From positions 40,312,863 through 40,376,862 of the forward strand of contig OX344761.1 of the NCBI GenBank assembly GCA_947034895.1: DNA of 64,000 nt, written 5' to 3'. The notes under the pieces are model-generated. The model was given only the letters and a program-made list of their open reading frames with translations, made no database searches and was not told the DNA's origin. Below are positions 49,001-62,785 of the stretch, in pieces; position 1 is the stretch's first letter; every line of letters begins with the position of its first letter. The stretch comes from Rhytidiadelphus loreus (Eukaryota > Streptophyta > Bryopsida > Hypnales > Hylocomiaceae). Position numbers and translations under genes: made by a program.

Positions 49001-52000
49001 TTTTAATGATGCTTCATGAAATGCTTTCATTTGAATAAATAAATAATTAGTCAATAAAGTAATAAACTAGATTCATTGCAACACTAATGAGAGATTGACC
49101 AATTGTACATGATATTCAATATGATTGATCTCAATAGTCTACAAAGATAGGAAGTTTTCCCTTTATCAATGGACATGAATCAACCAACAAGTTTCCAATA
49201 TTAATTATACTAGATTTTGAAGGTTCTTAAATTGTGAATTATATTAGAAGAGTAGGAAGTCAATGTCTAGTTGTACAATGATTTGTAACATGTGAGATCG
49301 GCAAAATTAATGACAATTCTTGAGGTAGAGGGACTTTATTCCAAATCTTTTAGAACAAAAGGATATCAAAATTAATGTAACATATTTCAAATGTGTAGGC
49401 ATGATAGGAGTTATAAATGATTGATTTTCACCTCCAAAAGTCTTTATACATATAAACAACAAAACTTGAGTTGATACTATAATTAACCTTTCCAACTAAC
49501 CTTATAGGGTGTTTGAACATGATGTAAAAAACAAGAATATGGTTGGTGAATGCATTGGATTTGGGCTTGTGAATAAACTTTGAAGGCATCAATTAGGTGC
49601 ACTTTTTATCGAACGGAATTGAAGTTGGGAACACAATAAGGCCCTTCTATGTCAATGGCTCCCAAAGACACCCTTGGATCATTGCCAAATATTGTTAATA
49701 AGAGGCTTACAATGACTAAAAAAATCGGTACACTTCAAAAATTGTCATAACTACTTGAATATTACAAATTTTCATTTAGAATTTATCATATTGTAAAAGG
49801 GTACTACAATATGCATAGAATGTAGTTTCAAAAATCTTAAACAAAATTTAGAATTTCTTTTTAATTTCATTAGTTTCTTCATAAATATCAACTTTTTGCA
49901 AAAGTATAAAATCTACATTGTTTTCAATCAGGAGAAAGAAAATTCTTTCATATTTTTTGTGGCAATATATCCATCATTTTTTAATTGCCATGCAATCAAA
50001 AGTCTCATGTTGACAACAAATAAGCCATAAATGCATGTTAAAAAAGAGATTTAACATTAAAAAACTTAATATTCATTCTTAATTATTATTTTAATATTAA
50101 AAAGTATGTATATTGAAAAGCAACACAAAACTATTAATAACTAAAACAATTGCAAATTGTCAATTCTAACGGTGAGAATGTTGTGTATGCAATATGTATC
50201 CCATAATTTTGTTCTTATTCTTACAATATAAAAATTAATTGCCTACAAAATGAATTATCATAGTTTTTATTTCAATCAATCAACCAAAAATAATAATTAA
50301 AAGCTTCCTAAATACAAATACAAACATAAAATCAAAATTTAAAGTTTTCAATTATAAGAGACAATTTTTCTTTTTTGTCCAAAATTCTTGTGTTTGATTT
50401 CAAACAAAATAAAATTGTAACTTTCTTAATGTTGATTGAATTCACAAGATATAAAGAAGACGATGAATAGAATCTCCACAAAATATCAAAAAAGAATTTA
50501 AAAAAAAGAAATCACATAAGCTTGCCCCAAAATGCAAAGGTTGGGAAAGTATCACCTTTGTCTACAAAATCTTTTTGTCATGCCATTCAAAGGCCAATGA
50601 TGATTCACAACATATGTAAATATATAGCACCAAGAATGTCTAATAACCTTTGAAAGACCACGCAAACCATTTATGTATGGTTAACTTTGCGATGTATGAG
50701 GGATAATTAATAATATGATGGTTTGAGATGTATGAGGGATAATTAATAATTTGATGGTTTGAGATGTATGAGGGATAATTAAGAGAATATTATAAGATTG
50801 AAGATGAATTTGGTTTGGAATCATGATGAATGGTTTTGTTCATGGAAATTATGTGTTCTATTGGAGAAATTCAAATAGGTCAATTAGAAGCTACGGAGCT
50901 TTATGGAGCTCCCATAGAAAACATAGAAAAATACACACATTATTATGGTAAAAGATACAAGGATTAGGCTTGAGATTAGGGTACAAAAATTCATTTGAGG
51001 ATTTTCTTATCAAGAATTTGTAGTCTATAAATATTACCAGAATCATCCCCTCGTGATTATTTAGAAAGAATGCAAGATGGCAACCTCTTAAGCTTTAAGA
51101 TATCAAGACTATGTAGTAAAGTACAATTTGACATATATAAGATTCCAAAAATGTATACTTATTTAACTAAACAAATGCATGTGGCCATTTCCTAGTTGTA
51201 TTTCCACATGAACTAATTCATAAGTTGTGGACATGGTGAATATCCGGATTTTATAAATTTATCATTATTTAGCTTGTATTCTTTATAACAATATTGAATT
51301 TGAGCCCAAATTTGTCATACTTTTACCACTCTTTGCAAGGGCTTTAAACTTCAATACTTGACTAATGTTTTTGATATCATATTCATCAAAAAAATCTTCC
51401 AATCATTTTTCGACACCCATGCCTTCTAAATATAATATGCTCATGTATGTCCATAGTCATCAATAATGTAGAGACATCTTGAGAATGACAATGATAATCT
51501 TGCATATTCATGTTTAAATGTGTTGATATTATAATCTTTCAATTGCAAAGGTGAATCTTCTCATAATTTCTTCAAAGGCAAAAACAATGATTACTATCTA
51601 TTGGAATTTTAAATACCATTCTCTTCTTCTCTCTCCACAAGTTGGATATTTTTGTGACCCATGTTTTGTTAAGATTTGTTAAAAAAAAAGTCTTGAATGG
51701 TTAATAATACATCCCAAGTTTTTTTTGAAAGACATTAGGATTTGTCTATATATAAACTTTAGAGCTGGATTTATCATATGTATGACTATATTATGAAGGT
51801 TTTAATATCAAAATCAAAAATCAAAATATAGAAAATTACTAAATCAAATATTTCAAACATCCAAAACACTATCCTTGTTATTGTTGAAAACTCCTTTTAT
51901 TATAAATCATTTGGGTTGATCGTGCTTTAATTTGTTTTCAATGGGATTGTAATCAACAAATTTTAATGATACTATTGAAATGTTTTCTTTGTCTCATCTT

Positions 52001-54942
52001 CCATGTTAATAAATTGGTTGATCCTACTAGGTTGCCATGTATATGTTAATAGTTTAACAATCAATTTACATATGTACATAGTGGTTATTTTAGTTTAATA
52101 TTGGCTATTGTGACAATTTCTAGTTAGTGGTGGAAAGTTTAAAGTCTAGTGGCATCCACAACCTAAAAGTTTATAGATTCATAAACTATCGACGTAGTGT
52201 AGATTAGCATGGCATTCATCGATTTAGTATCAAAACAAGTTGTACAAGTTAAAGAATCAAGACAAGTCCATGCCTTGAAATTTATCCAAAATGCTCTTGA
52301 GATTGTGAGTAAAATCGTAACAAAATGGTATTCATAGTACTTTGTTTATCTTTATAAATTATTAATGTTCAACTTTATATTTATACAAGGAATTTGAGAA
52401 GTAACTGTTAGAAGATTTTAAGCCAAACAAAATTATAATTGCTATTTAAAGACTCCCACAATAACAATAACAAATTGTTTTACAAACTCAAACCCGAACT
52501 CAAACAACTCAATCAATAATTTAAATACATTTTTTTTTATCTGCTAATGATTGCAATGGATTTTGGATTAAACCTCCATCTATACTAACTACAATGTTGT
52601 AGAAAAAACCATATGTTTGAATATGTGTGAGTAAACTAGGAAAGAAGTTTGAAGTTTTATATCATTATCAAATGAAGTTCATATGCACTTCATTTGATAA
52701 TGACAAGGGGCTTCCTTTACAATGTATACGTGTGAATAATATTATGTGTATGAATATCATATGTTTAAGATTATGTGTCATTTACTATTTTCTTCTCGAT
52801 ATTTCAAAGAAACTTTTTATAACCATTAAATTTAGAAAATTGAAGTGGTGTAATACCTTGCTAGTGACCCAAGTTAGATGATACTAAAATCTTGCACTTT
52901 AATAATCCGTAATGGCCTAGCTAGGGGTCTAGGAGAAGTGATCCCTCATTGCCCCAAACAATAATACGTGTAAAAAATAAATGCCTCATTGCCCATTTAT
53001 GTTGTAGTGGATAAGAAAAAATATGAACTTATTTATTTATTTTATCACAAATGATTAAATTTTAACACGTTGAATTCACTTTTGAAATTAGAGACTCTAA
53101 GTTAGAGTAGAGAGATAGGGTCCAAGTTAGAGTGGAGATTTTATCCAAAGATGGCTAATGCAAAGCTTGATTTTCTAGTGTTTAGGGCTCTTGAAGATGA
53201 GCCTCTAATACATTAGATCTTGGGAGAAAATCACATTCATTTGCAAATTTGCTTAAAGAAGTTGTACAATGGATTTTTGAAATTCCGAAGTAATCTAGAG
53301 CACGTCTAATTAAAAAAAAATTTGTAACAATTCTTCAACAAAGGCCTCGAGCATTCATGGCTTAAAATTGGGATTCTAGTTGAACTTCAACAACATGTAG
53401 AGAATTGAGTTTTGCATTTTAGAGAAGGCTTGATGTTCATATAAGCTACCTTGAGGATGTTTGAATAGCTACCTTTCTTAAAAAGCTAGTTGGGGCTATT
53501 GGAATGAATCCTCCCGTAGCATAGTTCATTGATCATTGACTCTATTCTATAGAATGCCCCTCCCCCGTAATTTCAATTTTGTGAAAGTCCACTTTCTAAA
53601 AAGAACCCCATTCACATTGCAAGAAGATGGAGCACCACATATTTTCCCTTCCACTACACAAGTGGCCAAGGAAGAGTGACCTTAGGGAGATCATTCTTTA
53701 TAATTTAAGGTATACACTTGAGTTAAGAGGTTTTTTGTTGTGGGGTTGTTTATCGTAATTATTGCATTTGAAATGACCATATTTTTACATAAAAAGCTAT
53801 AGGGGGTGTATTTTTAGTACCTTGTGGTTTTTATAAATTTATTCAAGTGTTTTTTCAAGTGGGGCTATTTTACATATAAAATTTAAGTGTTCAATTTTTT
53901 CCCACCTCCACCCTTCTTTACAAAATTTTCATGTCCATCAATTTGGATGAAAAAGCTATCGGCCAGCCATCTAGGCTATCCAAAAATTATTATTATTATT
54001 TTTGACAAACTAAACAACCTATCCGTCAACTTGGACGTTTCATTGGTCTGACAGACATCTAGACATGACGTGATGGTGAAAATCATAGTCCACATCTGTA
54101 CTCATCTTACTATGAAAATTTTGCATGGTTCTATCAAGGCTAACTTATTAATAAAATTCCTACTATATAATGTTTTTACAAAACCTAATTTATGTGTATT
54201 AGAGTATGTAGCATTTTATGAACCCTATAGTAGCCCTACACATTATATAAAAAAATTCCACTTCAAATTAAATGGATCCTATCTTTTGACTCACATAATT
54301 TTCTAAAAACTTGATAGTGATCTCTCAAGGGGATTGACCTCCTTATTGCTTGTGCAAAGGATAAATGTAAAAAATTGCCCCCTATTTTGTGCCATGTTAT
54401 TTTTTGCATTTCAACACCTCTCTAACCCAATTTAGGCCCTCTAATTTCAAGTATGAATTTAAAATTTCCAAATTTTATCACAGGTGGCAAATTAAATATT
54501 CCAGTGTTTCCCTAAGAGATAAATTGTAGGGGTTTGGTAGCCGACCCATTTCCAACCACCACCCCATTTCCAATTTGTAGGTTGCTCTCTCTGTGTGAAG
54601 TTGTAGCATAGTTTGAGGAGCATTTGTGGTGCATTATGATTGGTTGCAAAGCTATCAATATTGCAACCAACCCTTGGTTGATTTTGCAATCAGCTTATGG
54701 TCAGAAATAGAAAGGTCTATATCACCATTATAGGTTGAAGAGGATTTTCCACTAAACAAATTCATAGTAATTACATTTTGCGTAGTAAAATTTTGGAGAA
54801 ATATACAATCCTTCCAAACTCTATTTCTGTATATGGGAAAAATTCCACACTCAAAAAACCTGCGCTCCAAATATGCGTAATTGCTTAAGTCGTTGGAAAT
54901 GGGTCCGCTACCTTCATGAGGGACAATCCCTGGCCCTACATA
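46074..54942. other. Gene-free AT-rich block
   Basis: No gene was recognised in almost 9 kb. It contains a 20-bp tandem duplication (about 46227-46266, ATGTGTTCTCTTGCATACA), a TATAACATAGAAAGAGTTT-type degenerate repeat at 47190-47320 and a 36-bp triplet at 50691-50780. The rest is plain AT-rich DNA with very short open frames. Confidence 0.5.
50691..50780. repeat. 36-bp tandem repeat, 2.5 copies
   Basis: GATGTATGAGGGATAATTAA starts at 50691, 50727 and 50763, a regular 36-bp period. Confidence 0.95.
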
Positions 54943-54949
54943 ATATAAG
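54943..54949 (+). promoter_or_regulatory. Possible TATA-like box of the asparaginase-family gene
   Basis: ATATAAG occurs where the DNA switches from AT-rich to the GC/CT-rich leader of the downstream gene. If used, the 5' leader would be over 1.1 kb, so a 5'-UTR intron or a nearer start site is just as possible. Confidence 0.2.
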
Positions 54950-56179
54950 CTCCCAATGAGGAGAGAGCCTTCCGGTTTCCCTGTCCTTTACCAATTTACT
55001 CTTTGGTACCGATGAAAGTCATCCAGTTTCGCAGCAGCCGGAGTACAGTAACGACCGAAAAGCGCATAGCCGTCAAACCCCTCGTGCGAACAATTCATCC
55101 ACTCGAACGAACGACATCCAAGTCACAGCCAACAGTTGTCATCGTGGCGGCTGACACGCCCTCCGCTCCAACTGAGCTGGCTAGTGGCCACCACAACCAG
55201 CAAATGCCAAAGAGCTTCTGAAATCTCCAGTTTACCTTACCCAGCAACTGGAACTTGGCAAAATTGCCAACCTTTCTTGAGTTTCTTCCCCCCGTCGTCT
55301 CTCACGACGGAGCCGCCCATCTGTAGTATATTAACCCCCCAGCCTTCGCCTCATTTCATCACCACCACATTGATGCCTTCCTTCCTTCAGCCGATCTCCA
55401 ACCACGCTGCTCCCTGCTGCTTGGTATTCGCAAGGACGTCTCCTCAGAGGTGGAGCCCGAATCTCCCCACATTCCATTGCTTTCGGGAGCTTTATTCTCT
55501 CACTGTCTGGCCAGTTTCATCACAGCGAACAGCGCCACCCAGCTGCAGCTGGTGCTGCCGCTGCCTGCTTCATCTGGCTTTTTTTTTGGAGGCGGGGAAT
55601 CTGAAGAAAAAAAACATTTGGGTTATGTTGCTGGAATTGAAGGTTTGAGGGAAGAGATCTGGCTGCGTACCATAGTTGAGACAACGAGATAGTGAGATAT
55701 TCCGTTGTTGCGGCTTTGGGGACTTTTGGACTCGCCCACCAGCTTCTTTTGGGTCGAGCCTGGTTCATATCAGTTCGGTGACGTTGCTCAACCCAGCTGC
55801 AGGCAGGCAGCGCTGGTTGTGCTGCTTCGTCTGTCCGTTTTTTTTCTTCCAGGGGTGTGGAACCTGAAAAAACAGCTGGAATTGGTGGTTAGAGAGAAGA
55901 GATCTGTCTGAAAAAGATTTTAGAGAGAGATAAAAGTGATTTTTTTCGTGTACTCGCCCGTTGTTAGGGAGTGAGCGAGGAGTTGTAGAAATCAGAAAAA
56001 AGTCGGGAGAGGTGGAGGCTGGTTTGGGGGAAGGGGTGGACGTACAAAAGCTAAGTCGTGCTGGTGAATTGTTGTCAACGCTCAAGCTGTTGTTTGCAGC
56101 TGTGAGCGTAGATTTGTAGGTGGTGCATTCGTTGCTCTGTTTTTTCTTTTCCCCCCTTGCTTTTATCGACAGCAGCAGC
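54950..56179 (+). other. GC/CT-rich leader region of the asparaginase-family gene
   Basis: Composition is gene-like but the open frames (for example 55136-55648) show no domain and overlap in several frames, so I treat the block as 5' flank or untranslated leader. It contains the duplicated segment at 55538-55910. Confidence 0.4.
55538..55910. repeat. Imperfect ~120-bp duplication in the leader
   Basis: A block starting CAGCTGCAG, passing through a T-run and GGAATTG, and ending AGAGATCTG(G/T)CTG occurs at about 55538-55666 and again at about 55794-55910. The copies are diverged. Confidence 0.6.
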
Positions 56180-58593
56180 ATGGGTGCCTGGGCGATTGCA
56201 CTGCACGGCGGCGCAGGAATGATCGCCAAGGACAAGATGACGGCTGACTGGCAGACACGCACCGAAGCCGCGCTTAACGAGATTTTGGACATCGGCATTG
56301 CTGCACTTGAAAATCACCGCACTGCTGTTGAAGCCGTGGAGCTCGTCGTGAGTAACGCCTTCCCACACCCTCTGAAATTATTTCTCCATTGAAAATTTCT
56401 TGCGGAGCTACAGTGATTCTGTTGGAAAAATATCTTCGAATCTGTCAACCTGGCTCATGCTGTAGATTCGAACCTCAGAATCGCTTCCAAATTTTGCTGT
56501 TCAGTTTTGTTACGATATCTGCACAAGAATTTGCTGCGTAGCGTTAGATGCATGTTCCTGTGGTCGCAACTCTGATTTGTAAACAATGATTTGTAAACTA
56601 CTTATTTTCAATAGAAAGGTTTTCTAAAAGCTGAGTTGTGCAATGTGTCTTGCTGTAGGTGAGGGCATTGGAAGACAACACCCTGTTCAACGCCGGAAAA
56701 GGATCTGTACTGACAAACAAGGGCACGGTGGAGATGGAAGCGAGTATCATGGACGGTAGAACGAAAGATTGCGGTGCCGTCTCTGGTCTTTCCACTGTAG
56801 TGCACCCTGTGTCACTAGCGCGCTTGGTGATGGACAATTCTCCTCACGTTTACCTTGCCTTCCAGGGAGCAGAAGAGTTTGCAAGAGACCAGGTCAGTAC
56901 TGCCGCTCCTGTCCTCACATTCACTAGTAGCGAGAGCAACCAAATTCAGAACGACATTTAGGATAGCGTAAGAAACTCGTGGTTGTAACTCTTTAACAAT
57001 GTCTTTGTAGCGCGTTACAACAACATTAGTATGTCGTTCTGACCATTCCGTAGGATTATTGTTAGAACCTTGCTACTCTGCGCAATTGCTCACTCTGTTG
57101 CTTTAGGGAAACCTCAGTGTTCTCACATGTGATAATCACAATGCTATCCTGTTACCATATATTAAGCAATGGAAACTTTGCCGCTCCTGAACCTCTATCC
57201 ATATCCTTCTTACAAGTGTTTAACAACGTCTGTTACTTTTTCACAGGGAGTCGAGATTGTAGATACAAGTACCTTCATTACCGACGAAAATCGAGAGAAG
57301 CTGGAGAACGCAAAGAAAACTAATTCTGTAGAGGTGAGTCTCTTCGCTTGTATCTCAAATCCGTTCCCCATTGCGCTATTTGTTGACGCACACGGCAACT
57401 ATATTGTGATGCTGACGTTGTTCATTTCCTGCTGCAATAGTTGGACTTTTCCGAGCACTCTCCCGAAGGAATGAATAGCAGCGACGACGAGTACACCTAC
57501 AGTAATGGCAACGGTGTCATCGTCCACGCCGATCATATGCACAGAGAGAACGGATACGCCATGACTGACAATCATGTACATAAAATCCACGGCGCTCGTC
57601 ATCAGGCGTTCAAGGCAGAGTTCGAAACCGTAGGTTGTACCGCAGTGGACTTCTCTGGCAACTGTGCGGCGGCAACTTCTACGGGCGGCCTTGTCAACAA
57701 AATGTGCGGACGCATTGGTAAGCTCCCTGACCTTGAAATTGTGCCCTCTGCATCAGAATTTGCTTTCAAAACTTCTTAGCTAATCGATTTCATGAACCGC
57801 GACGTCTTTCACAGCGTGACGCATTGTTAAGCTTTTTCATCTCCTACCTCGAAATTGTACGCTCTGTATTAGAAATTTCTCTCAAATCTTCTTACCTAAT
57901 CGTTCTTTAATGAACCGCGACGTCTTCAACAGGCCGATGCATTAGTAATCTCTCTCCCTAATCTCTTATCTAAAGTCTGTGCGCTCTGCATCAGAAATCT
58001 CTTTCACATCTTCTTAGCTATTCCATCTTTCATGAGCCGCGACGGCTTTATACAGCGGTCGCGCAATGTTGAGCTCCCTCCCTAATCTCCTACGTAGAAA
58101 TTAAGCGCTCTGCATCTGAAATTTCAATCAAACTCTTCTTTGCTACTCGATTCTTCAAGAACCATAACGTCTTTAACAGAGGAACGTATTGATAAACTCC
58201 CTCCGTAATCTCTTACCTAAAATCTGTTTGCTCCGCATCTTTCTCTTTCAACTCTTTCCGATCTCTCATGAGCCTCGACTTTTTTTTACAGGGGATACGC
58301 CCATAGTAGGAGCCGGAACATACGCAAATCATCTCTGCGGCGTGTCCGGCACAGGCCGAGGGGAAGAGTTCATCAAGCACACAGTGGCGAAAGAAGTGGC
58401 CGCGATCATGGAATACAAGGAGCTTCCGCTCGGCAAAGCGGTGTACAAAGTGGTTCATGAGAAGCTCCCAGAGAATATGGGAGGCTTGGTCGCCGTCTCC
58501 GCCTCCGGCGAAGTGGCTATGGCGTTTAACACCCCCAGCATGTTCCGTGCGAGTGCACAAGAAGGCGGCGAGCGCATGATCGGCATCTGGTGA
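56180..58593 (+). CDS. Isoaspartyl peptidase / L-asparaginase (plant-type, Ntn hydrolase)
   Basis: Five exons: 56180-56347, 56659-56892, 57247-57333, 57441-57717 and 58292-58593. All introns are GT-AG, phases join cleanly, and the product is 355 residues ending TGA. The family hydrolyses L-asparagine and beta-aspartyl (isoaspartyl) peptides. The precursor self-cleaves to alpha and beta subunits, and the new N-terminal Thr is the nucleophile. Seen motifs are [10 protein letters not shown] at the N-terminus, [28 protein letters not shown], and the cleavage region [10 protein letters not shown], where Thr226 is the expected nucleophile. CAAATSTGG and the substrate-binding stretch [12 protein letters not shown] followed by SGTGRGEE come after it. 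The segment before the cleavage site (about residues 160-225) is some 30 residues longer than in Arabidopsis relatives and His-rich. The last intron is an unusual tandem array. The start ATG is preceded by AGCAGCAGC and begins the conserved block directly. Confidence 0.95.
57718..58291 (+). repeat. Intron 4: tandem array of ~110-124-bp units with splice-site remnants
   Basis: Units start at analogues of the exon-4 end (GCATTG): 57712, 57821, 57939, 58063 and about 58186, giving spacings of 109, 118, 124 and 123, with the acceptor at 58291. Each unit carries CTCTGCATCAGAAAT, a CATGAACCGCGACG block and a CAACAG- or CACAG-like acceptor. The intron thus looks like repeated duplication of a segment spanning the donor, the intron and the acceptor. 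Confidence 0.88.
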
Positions 58594-61500
58594 ACGGCAA
58601 ACTCGAGTGTACAGACAATAACCATTGCCGCAACAACCTCTGCCTCAAAAATTCAAGATCCTTTTCCACATACATTCAGACATCCTTTTCCACAAACATT
58701 CAAACATCCTTTGCTACAAAAAAACTCAAAAAGTAAGTGTTCACTATCTAGGTCATGTGGCTTAGCTAGTAGAATAACTCCCAACAAAATTCTTATTCAT
58801 TCTTCCTTTATGTTCAGAATTCTTCTTCTTCTTCTATACCTCTTTTCTTCTTATCTTCAAAGAAGAATCTACCTCTGAAAGGGGACACCAAGGACAGTAC
58901 TTGCACCCCTTCGTGTCCAGAACAGATCCTCGACATACTCTTCATTCACCATAGTCTTAGCCCTACAGTGATTCTTCCTTCCCTCTTCTCTTCCACATAA
59001 AGCCTGCTGCCCAAACTTTTCTAGACTGAGAAAAAACAAACAGAAGATCCTTGCTGGTGTACATTGCTGAGTACATACATGCATACTTACATACGTATTT
59101 GAGGGTTCCTGAGTTTATTTTTGCAACGCAAGGAGAGAGAGATAGAGAGACTGGCCTCCTCCTTGAACAATTTTTGCTCTGTGACAGATTGAACTGTACA
59201 GCTATTAATTTATATGCTTGGCCATGGGTTATGGCCATGGCTTTAGTAGATAGCAAATAGCATCTTAATAAGGCACTACTGAAGGGTAGAGAGTTTCATC
59301 ATTGAATAGAATCTCTATCTCTATTGATAGCGCATCAGTGTGGTAGCTTCTACTCATGACTCATGAGAAACAAAAGCTGGCCCTACAAATTCCTTGTTCC
59401 TGACATTAATTTCTTGGTACTTCATAGTCATGACATTTTTGTATCTGGTGCCAAATATTGGATTGAAATTATTATAAAATTTTATATATTTATTATGTAA
59501 AAACATCTCAGAGTTCAGCTTAGCATGCAGACCACCCATCTATTCTGACCTTTATCATGCAAACTGCCTGTGTTACAATGCAATGCACCACTTTTTGCAG
59601 AGCTTTGGGAGGAGCACAACAAAGATAGAAGAAGTCTGTCACTACTTTTTTTAATCTAAGATATGACAATCTGAATGTTGGGTGCCAATTTTCCAACCTC
59701 GTGGTACAATTTTGCAATCTGGATCAAAGAGATCTTAAACACCAATCTGCTTCATTTTGAGGTAATCTAGAGGGAAGAAGTCTTCACAGACTGCTGCATC
59801 TACAGACAGTGAATGGGAGAGAGATTCAGTATCCTTGAAAAATGAGTGCCATACTGGAAAAGAAAAAGAAAAAGAAGAAGAAAAAGTGTCAAAGTCTCAT
59901 ATGGTTCTTTCTCATAATAAATCCATGGTGCTCCCAGAGTTTCCCAGTAAAAAATCACAGATTTATTTTGAGACAGAGGGAGTATTATGATGTAGGCTCT
60001 GAAATAGTTCTCTAACGTAAGGGTGCATATTGCCTTCTTCAATTTTAGTACTCCCTCCATCCCCAATTGAAACAATATTCTGGTTCCCTTTAATTTAATT
60101 GCAATAAACTTAATATTACACCTTGAAAAGGGCTCCAAAACTCAAAAGTTTAGGACAATAAGAATGCACCAAACTTTGCTTAAAACTCAAAACGGTTTGA
60201 AATAACTTTATTTTCAAGGTTTAGGACCAAATATTTTGTTCAATTGGAAGATCATTTGGAGACGGAGGAAGTATCGAGATTCAAGAGGGAGCATGTCAAG
60301 GTGGGGACATTTTTAGAGTCTTATGTGATTTCAACTTTCATAACTAATTTTCCAAGGAGTAAAAAAATATGAAACAATTTGCTGAAGATGCAACTTCCAT
60401 TTATTTTCAAGGAAATTTTAGTGAAAATGATTTCAAGGGGGTCTAATACTCTCTACAATTGAAATGATCTCTTAGCCCCTAATAAAGTCCTATTGTTCCC
60501 TTGGGGGACAAAATGGATTTCAAGTGGGCTCCTACGGTCTCAATTTTCATTTTGTTTAAAAAAAAAAAATTGAAGATAGGAAAATATAACAAATTTATGG
60601 AAAAATAATTTTTATTTCAATTGGTGCCCAAAGTCAAAAGTTATACCACCCCAAGCCCAAAATGGGGGTTGATAGGCAACACAAAAAATATCACAAAATG
60701 TCAAAATAAAATCTTCTTTTTGTTTTTCTTTGAAGATTATATTTTTTTCTATATGTGAAATTTTGATTCATTCAATTTGGACTAGTGATGAGAAAGTTAT
60801 GGACAATCTTGAAAAAATAACTTGTAGGATTCATTATTTAATACAATTTTTACAATTTTTCAAAAATCATTATTTTGACAAGGTTAGGTTTGTTTGCTAG
60901 AACAATCTTTCCATTGGTGTTATTGTATTTCAATTCCATTTTAGAACTATTAATGATTTATTTTTTCGTTCAATCTTGGACCTACTTCTACTTAACAACT
61001 TCTTAAAGAATGAAAATCAAGTATGTTTTTTTATAAAAATATCATAGACTTTCAATTCAGTTTGTGAATATAAATCTTTTTTAATTCAAAATTTGTTGTG
61101 CAAACATTTTCTACAAATGGCAGTCAAGGTCATCTGAAATTGCAAAGCAACATAGACAATACCTTTTTTTTCAACTTTGAATGCTTATGTCTTCCAATTT
61201 GTCTGGTTGAATTGTATGAAAATTTTACTGGACAATTTGAGACAAGTGAATTACAAGATCCTACAGTTAGATTCTAATAATAATAATATTTTATAAAGCA
61301 AAAGTAATAGTTTCGAGTGGCTTTTTAGAAGAAGTTTTTTTTGTTGCGAATAAATCAAAATAAGTTATTTCTTATTTATCTACAATAACTAAGATTATTA
61401 ATGTTTATTGACACCATTTTTTTGTAGGTGATAAATCCTTTGGAGTATTTCAGTAACACCTTGAACAAACATACCTTAGGTATATGCATAGTGCAAAGAA

Positions 61501-62785
61501 TAGACAAAGTTTACTTTCACTAAATTCAACATTTTCTATGATAGATGGAATCCTCAACCAATACATACTATAGTAATTTGACATTCATGGTAGAGAAGAA
61601 GTGTATCACTCAATAGGTGCCCAAATCATATCTTCTTCTTGTATCTTTGAATACCTCTCACCTAAAACGTACCCCCAATATATGTCCAAAAGGTTTTATA
61701 GGAGATTCTCAAAATTTTATTGTTGTATTTGAGGTGAACACCAAATTTTGTATGATCAAATACCCCATTTGTCCCCCAAATGATCTTCTAGTTGTACAAA
61801 AATGATCATTTTTGTTCTTGAAGATTCAACAAATGGATAACATCTTCATCAAATTCTTGAAATCAACTTAGAAATGAATTTTAATAACGTTATTTTCAAC
61901 CTCAATCCCAAACATTTTATCCAATTGGAAGATCATTTTGGAACAAAGGAAATACTTATGAGTACTCACGCTTAAATATAACCAAAACTATATTCCAAAG
62001 TCTATATGATAATCCCTTCCCTTACAAGTCTCTAAACTCTACATTGGATGGAATCTTCATTGCTTTAATTTTTTTTAGGTACACTCTACATTCCTTCTCT
62101 TCTCTTGTAGGTGTAAGGTACTCTATCAATTCAAGGTTTTGCACTTGCAGATGCTCTCTGCTCAAAAGCACAAAGCATGTACCGTTGCCCTTATCGCACC
62201 TATAGTAGACATCCTCTAAGCTTTATAGGGGCAGCTTTATAGGGGCAGCGGTAAGCTTTATATTCTTGCAGACCCTATCTATCGTACCCATAGTAGATAT
62301 CCTCTAAGCTTTATATTCTTGCAGCTCGTAGCTCACCCATAGAAGACATACTCTGTAAGAATAATTATATTCTTTGCAGGCCCTAGCGCACCCGTACGTC
62401 CAAGACAACCTGTATATCCTCCCACCAGCTCTGACCATAATCATAACCATCATCCACAATCCACACACAAGACAGTGTCAAAAAAGTTGGCTGAATTTTC
62501 GACCATTGAAAAGTTAAGTTAGCGGATTCCATCACCCAACTTGGGACTCACTCAGTCAATCCTGATCAGTATTTATAAACCTCCCTGCATGTGCTCGTAG
62601 CATCAGTTTCTGCACCCCTCTCAGAACATGGTACACACAATGACACATACAATGACATCGCTACTTTTACTCCCTTGTTTTTGAAAGAACAAAATTAAAT
62701 TTTGTGAAAGGAAAGTGCATGTAGCTCCTTTGCAATGAAATTCCATTTCATTTGTTTAAAAGAAAAAAAGGAAAAGAAAAGAAAA
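58594..62785. other. Downstream AT-rich block
   Basis: No gene was recognised. A 23-24-bp repeat (ATTCARACATCCTTTTCCACA, three copies) lies at 58651-58720 in the likely 3' flank of the asparaginase-family gene. About 60474-61390 is a diverged, poorly bounded relative of the TTAA elements, with TTAGCCCCTAATAAAG at the left and ACAAGATCCTACAGTTAGA inside. A degenerate repeat with CATCCTCTAAGCTTTATA lies at 62200-62330. Confidence 0.45.

Noticed and set aside
46074..54942. LTR retrotransposon remnants
   Set aside because: I looked for long direct terminal repeats and for gag, protease or reverse-transcriptase motifs and saw none.
55136..55648. 170-codon gene upstream of the asparaginase-family gene
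   Set aside because: No domain is recognisable, several overlapping frames are open in CT-rich DNA, and the position suits a leader region.
56400..56480. tRNA gene because of GATTCGAACCTC
   Set aside because: Only a T-loop-like string is present, with no matching acceptor or anticodon stems; it lies inside intron 1.
60474..61390. Full sixth copy of the 950-bp TTAA element
   Set aside because: Shared internal motifs are clear, but the left border is TTAG and no right border could be placed, so it is noted only as a diverged relative.
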